Origin: Pseudomonadales bacterium
Lineage (GTDB): Bacteria > Pseudomonadota > Gammaproteobacteria > Pseudomonadales > Ketobacteraceae
Direction: 5' to 3'
Length of the DNA: 64,000 nucleotides
Assembly: GCA_002701845.1 (NCBI GenBank)
Contig: NZXG01000061.1
Span: 1 to 64,000, forward strand
In this document: positions 61,303 to 64,000 of the stretch, piece after piece
How the letters are laid out: every line of letters starts with the position of its first letter
Position numbering within the stretch: position 1 is the first letter of the stretch
Notes under the pieces: model-generated
What the model saw: the letters and a program-made list of their open reading frames with translations, nothing else
What the model was told of the DNA's origin: nothing
Databases searched by the model: none
Program-made: the position numbers and the translations under genes

Positions 61303-62406
61303 ATGCATCGCCGGCAATTTTGTTCCAGTTTGCTTTGGTTGGTCGCCGCCGGTGGTATGGCCGGCTGTAGCCGCAACCCGTCGACCGTGAATCCGGGGCA
61401 ATCCATCCTCAGTGGCTGTGACGACCAACAGGGCCGACACTATATCGCCCACCTGAATCATCGCGGCCAGGTGCTGGCACAGGCAGCGGTGCCGCAGCGC
61501 GTGCACGATTCCCTGTATCTGCCACAGAGTCACACCGCGCTGTTTATTGCCCGGCGCCCGGGTACCCACCTTTACCATCTGGATCTCCGTAGCGGGCGAT
61601 TGCTGCAAACCCTGGTCAGTGCCAATGACCGGCATTATTACGGGCATGGTGTGCTCAGTGCCGACGGCCAACTGCTGTTTCTTACGGAGAACGATCTCAC
61701 CAGCCTGCAGGGGATCATCGGTGTGTACTCGGTAGCGGACAACCTCACTAAGGTGGCGGAATTCTCCAGTGGCGGGGTGGGTCCCCATCAATTGGCTCTG
61801 CTGCCGGATCAGACAACCCTGGTGGTGGCCAATGGCGGCATGGCCACCCATCCGGATTCCGGGCGTCGTACCCTGAACCTGGGCTCCATGGCCCCCAACC
61901 TCAGTTATATCCGGGCTCGGGATGGTGTCGTGCTCGAACAGCAGACGCCTCCCCATCATCAGATGAGTATTCGGCATCTGGATGTGAGCCCCGACGGTAA
62001 TGTGGTTTTCGGGGTCCAGTTCCAGGGGGCCGCCACTGCCCAGTGGCCGCTGGTGGGCAGCCACCGGCAAGGCCACTCCATCCGCTGGCTGCCCATGCCG
62101 GAAGTGGTACATCTGGGTATTCACCAGTACACCGCCAGTGTGGCGGTGGAAGCCAGCGGCAAACGAGCCGCGGTGAGCTGCCCCCGGGGTAATCTGGTGG
62201 CCTGCTGGGACCTGCCCAACGGAGAGTTCCTGGGCAAGCTGGCGGACAACGATGTGGCCGGTGTGCATCGCTGGGGATCCTCGGGCTGGCTCTGTACCAA
62301 CGGCTATGGTGAGGTGGCAACCCTGACCGCCGATCGCTCGCGGCTGCAACGTCAACCGTTGCAACAGACCCCCTGGCGCTGGGATAACCACGTGCAGGTC
62401 ATGTGA
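61303..62406 (+). CDS. DUF1513 beta-propeller protein of the imelysin operon
   Basis: 367 residues; N-terminus HRRQFCSSLLWLVAAGGMAGC combines a signal peptide with a probable lipobox (AGC). The repeated WD/YVTN-like strands (YYGHGVLSADGQLLFLTEND, GVGPHQLALLPDQTTLVVANGG, in parts) form a seven-bladed propeller. DUF1513 genes recur at the end of imelysin/di-heme operons; the role is unknown. Fifth and last gene of the operon by spacing. Confidence 0.9.
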   Translation: MHRRQFCSSLLWLVAAGGMAGCSRNPSTVNPGQSILSGCDDQQGRHYIAHLNHRGQVLAQAAVPQRVHDSLYLPQSHTALFIARRPGTHLYHLDLRSGRLLQTLVSANDRHYYGHGVLSADGQLLFLTENDLTSLQGIIGVYSVADNLTKVAEFSSGGVGPHQLALLPDQTTLVVANGGMATHPDSGRRTLNLGSMAPNLSYIRARDGVVLEQQTPPHHQMSIRHLDVSPDGNVVFGVQFQGAATAQWPLVGSHRQGHSIRWLPMPEVVHLGIHQYTASVAVEASGKRAAVSCPRGNLVACWDLPNGEFLGKLADNDVAGVHRWGSSGWLCTNGYGEVATLTADRSRLQRQPLQQTPWRWDNHVQVM

Positions 62407-62649
62407 ACGCCGTTGGTACTCTGCTTTTCTTAAAGCTGTTATCCACTGCTTTCCATTTCTTTAGCGAGCTCTGAACGGTCTAACTTCTGGCTTTACAGGT
62501 GCCTGGGTCGTATATACTTAACAGGCTTGACCAATTGCTGATCAGCTGGGCTTTACAAACGTTCGCCGGACCTCTAGAGTTGGAATTGTCGTATTGTCCT
62601 ACAATAATAAACTTATCAAACGGCCCCAAAGGCCGCAGAGGTGCAGCTG

Positions 62650-63828
62650 ATGATTCTTGATTCCATGCTTAAAGGGATGCCCGTGGGAGCCCGCAGTCGG
62701 GTGGAGGAAGCCCTCGATAATATTTCCGTGGTATTGCAGATGCGCAATCCCAAGGTGTTCCGCTCCATGGCGCCCTCGGCAGTGCGGGGGTTGGCTCTCA
62801 AGCAGGGCAAACGTAAATCCAGAGTGCAGATGAGCTCCGGGCACCCGGTGAGTTTCGATCTCACCTACGCCATGGACTTCCCGGAAATGCGACGCCTCTA
62901 CCAGCGGGCCGTGGACAATCAGTGGAATGCGGACCGGGATTTGGACTGGCAACTGGACGTGGATCCCATGAATCCGGAAGTGGCCATTATCTCCAATGAG
63001 TTTTTCCCGGATGAATACATGCAGAAGCTGCCAGTGAAGCTGTCTCCCACCCAGCGCTTGGAGCTGAACTACAATATTGCCTGCTGGATGCTGAGCCAGT
63101 TTATGCATGGGGAGCAGGGGGCGCTGTACGCGTCGGCCCAGGTCACCGAAAGCGTCAGCTGGATGGAAGGCAAGTTCTTCGGCGGCACCCAGGTGATGGA
63201 CGAGGCCCGCCACTTGGAGGTGTTCAACCGTTACCTGATGGACAAGCTCAACAAGCGCTACGATGTGAACGATAACCTGTTCGTGATCCTGGACGACCTG
63301 CTCACCGATGCCCGCTGGGATTTCAAGTTTCTGGGCATGCAGATTATGGTGGAAGGGTTGGCGCTGGGGGCGTTCCGTACCATTCATAACATGAGTCAGG
63401 AACCGTTGCTGAAGAATCTTCTGAAATACGTGATTCGGGATGAAGCCCGCCACGTGCATTATGGCGTGCTGGCCCTGCGCGACCATTTTACCCGGGAATT
63501 AAGCGATGCGGAGCGCCGGGAACGGGAGGACTGGGCCTTTGAAGTGGCGGTGCTGATGCGCAACCGGTTTATGGCCCATGAAATCTATGAAGAATGGTTT
63601 GAGGGCACTATCAGCCGCCAGCAGTGGAACAATCTGATCTCCAATTCCCCCGCCATGCTGCAGTTCCGCCACAACATGTTCAGCCGCCTGATCCCCAATC
63701 TGGATTTTATCGGCCTGATGTCGCCGCGTATCCGCCCTCACTATGCCCGGTTCGGGATGCTGGATTTTCTCCAGGGCAAAAACGCCAGCCAGCTGTCCGA
63801 GCAGGATATGGTGGCGGATCTGCATTAA
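62650..63828 (+). CDS. Ferritin-like di-iron protein of unknown function
   Basis: 392 residues, all-helical. Carboxylate/His ligands of a di-iron site appear as FMHGEQGALY, QVMDEARHLEVF, VEGLALGAF and RDEARHVHYG: two ExxH pairs plus two further glutamates, the pattern of ribonucleotide-reductase R2-like and N-oxygenase-like proteins. No signal peptide, so cytoplasmic. ATG 62650 is chosen since AGAGG lies eight bases upstream; GTG 62641 is possible. Not part of the iron operon: a 243-base gap without a clear promoter precedes it. Confidence 0.85.
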   Translation: MILDSMLKGMPVGARSRVEEALDNISVVLQMRNPKVFRSMAPSAVRGLALKQGKRKSRVQMSSGHPVSFDLTYAMDFPEMRRLYQRAVDNQWNADRDLDWQLDVDPMNPEVAIISNEFFPDEYMQKLPVKLSPTQRLELNYNIACWMLSQFMHGEQGALYASAQVTESVSWMEGKFFGGTQVMDEARHLEVFNRYLMDKLNKRYDVNDNLFVILDDLLTDARWDFKFLGMQIMVEGLALGAFRTIHNMSQEPLLKNLLKYVIRDEARHVHYGVLALRDHFTRELSDAERREREDWAFEVAVLMRNRFMAHEIYEEWFEGTISRQQWNNLISNSPAMLQFRHNMFSRLIPNLDFIGLMSPRIRPHYARFGMLDFLQGKNASQLSEQDMVADLH

Positions 63829-63969
63829 CTTTGTTCCCCTGGAGCTTGTAATTTGCTGCTTATGACTGAAATTAGATTGCAAGCTCTAAATTAAATTGCG
63901 ATAAAGTGAAATTGATAAGGGCGCCACAGTCGCCCGGCTCAAATTTGCTTATCACATGGGGACAAACAC

Positions 63970-64000
63970 ATGGCGAATGCTTTTGGGAATCTGAATGCCG
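63970..64000 (+). CDS. Start of an unidentified gene (cut by the window edge)
   Basis: Only the first ten codons (MANAFGNLNA) are visible, after a GGGGAC sequence at good spacing. A candidate promoter, TTGCAA (63877-63882), 17-base spacer, GATAAA (63900-63905), lies upstream, with an inverted repeat GAGCTTG/CAAGCTC (63842-63886) behind the ferritin-like gene. Function cannot be told. Confidence 0.5.
   Translation, partial: MANAFGNLNA

Noticed and set aside
63842-63886. Inverted repeat GAGCTTG/CAAGCTC after the ferritin-like gene as a terminator or attachment site
   Set aside because: Long interrupted loop, no T-tract and no integrase or tRNA nearby; left as an unexplained inverted repeat.

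Overview
The window reads as chromosomal DNA of a free-living, probably marine gammaproteobacterium, in the broad neighbourhood of Alcanivorax, Ketobacter or Marinobacter. Reasons: bimodular-type QueF, RimO, YfbR, TmcA, PatZ, a LbtU-type porin, paired imelysins, many c-di-GMP proteins, FNR/ANR- and Fur-like sites, and G/C-rich third codon positions. The genus is an inference. I see no insertion sequence, prophage, integrase or CRISPR array; three tRNA genes (Glu, Gly, Ser) are present.

Layout. 1-5 kb: redox repair (msrB, gpx, a GST), two small membrane proteins, tRNA-Glu, endonuclease V and a glutamine amidotransferase. 5-15 kb: an Atm1-type ABC exporter, an amidase, then a block of an aldehyde dehydrogenase divergent from a ThDP-enzyme/DHOD-like pair around a perfect FNR/ANR box, followed by a convergent CoA-transferase. 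15-23 kb: a GGDEF-EAL protein, PIN-PhoH ATPase, yfbR, a cereblon-like CULT protein, a coiled-coil protein, DUF2905, rimO and tRNA-Gly. 23-30 kb: a TetR/RND exporter/BtuF-like operon with a candidate operator, a histidine phosphatase, a YadGH-like ABC exporter and queF. 30-38 kb: an AbgT transporter behind an adenylate cyclase, a second and degenerate endonuclease V homologue, a nitroreductase, tRNA-Ser, a tandem thioredoxin-fold protein, a cold-shock gene with a long leader, and mscS.

38-48 kb is a surface and signalling block: a giant lipoprotein adhesin (Ig-like repeats, FG-GAP propeller, RTX-like tail) interrupted by two mutually compensating single-base frame changes, one of them in a G8 tract; then a FapA/DUF342 protein and a 7TM-GGDEF diguanylate cyclase coupled to an unknown Cys-rich protein. 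48-56 kb is an overlapping operon of an FAD oxidoreductase, tmcA (RNA acetylation), patZ (protein lysine acetylation) and a histone-deacetylase-family gene (lysine deacetylation). 56-62.4 kb is an iron-uptake operon behind a Fur-like site: LbtU-type porin (split by one in-frame stop), imelysin, di-heme oxidoreductase, second imelysin, DUF1513. The window closes with a ferritin-like di-iron protein and the start of another gene.

Most noteworthy: the G8-interrupted adhesin with exact 300-bp repeat units; the tmcA-patZ-HDAC acetylation operon; the bacterial CULT protein; the endonuclease V pseudoenzyme alongside a canonical endonuclease V; and the FNR-box-controlled ThDP/DHOD-like/ALDH/CoA-transferase block, whose pathway I cannot name.
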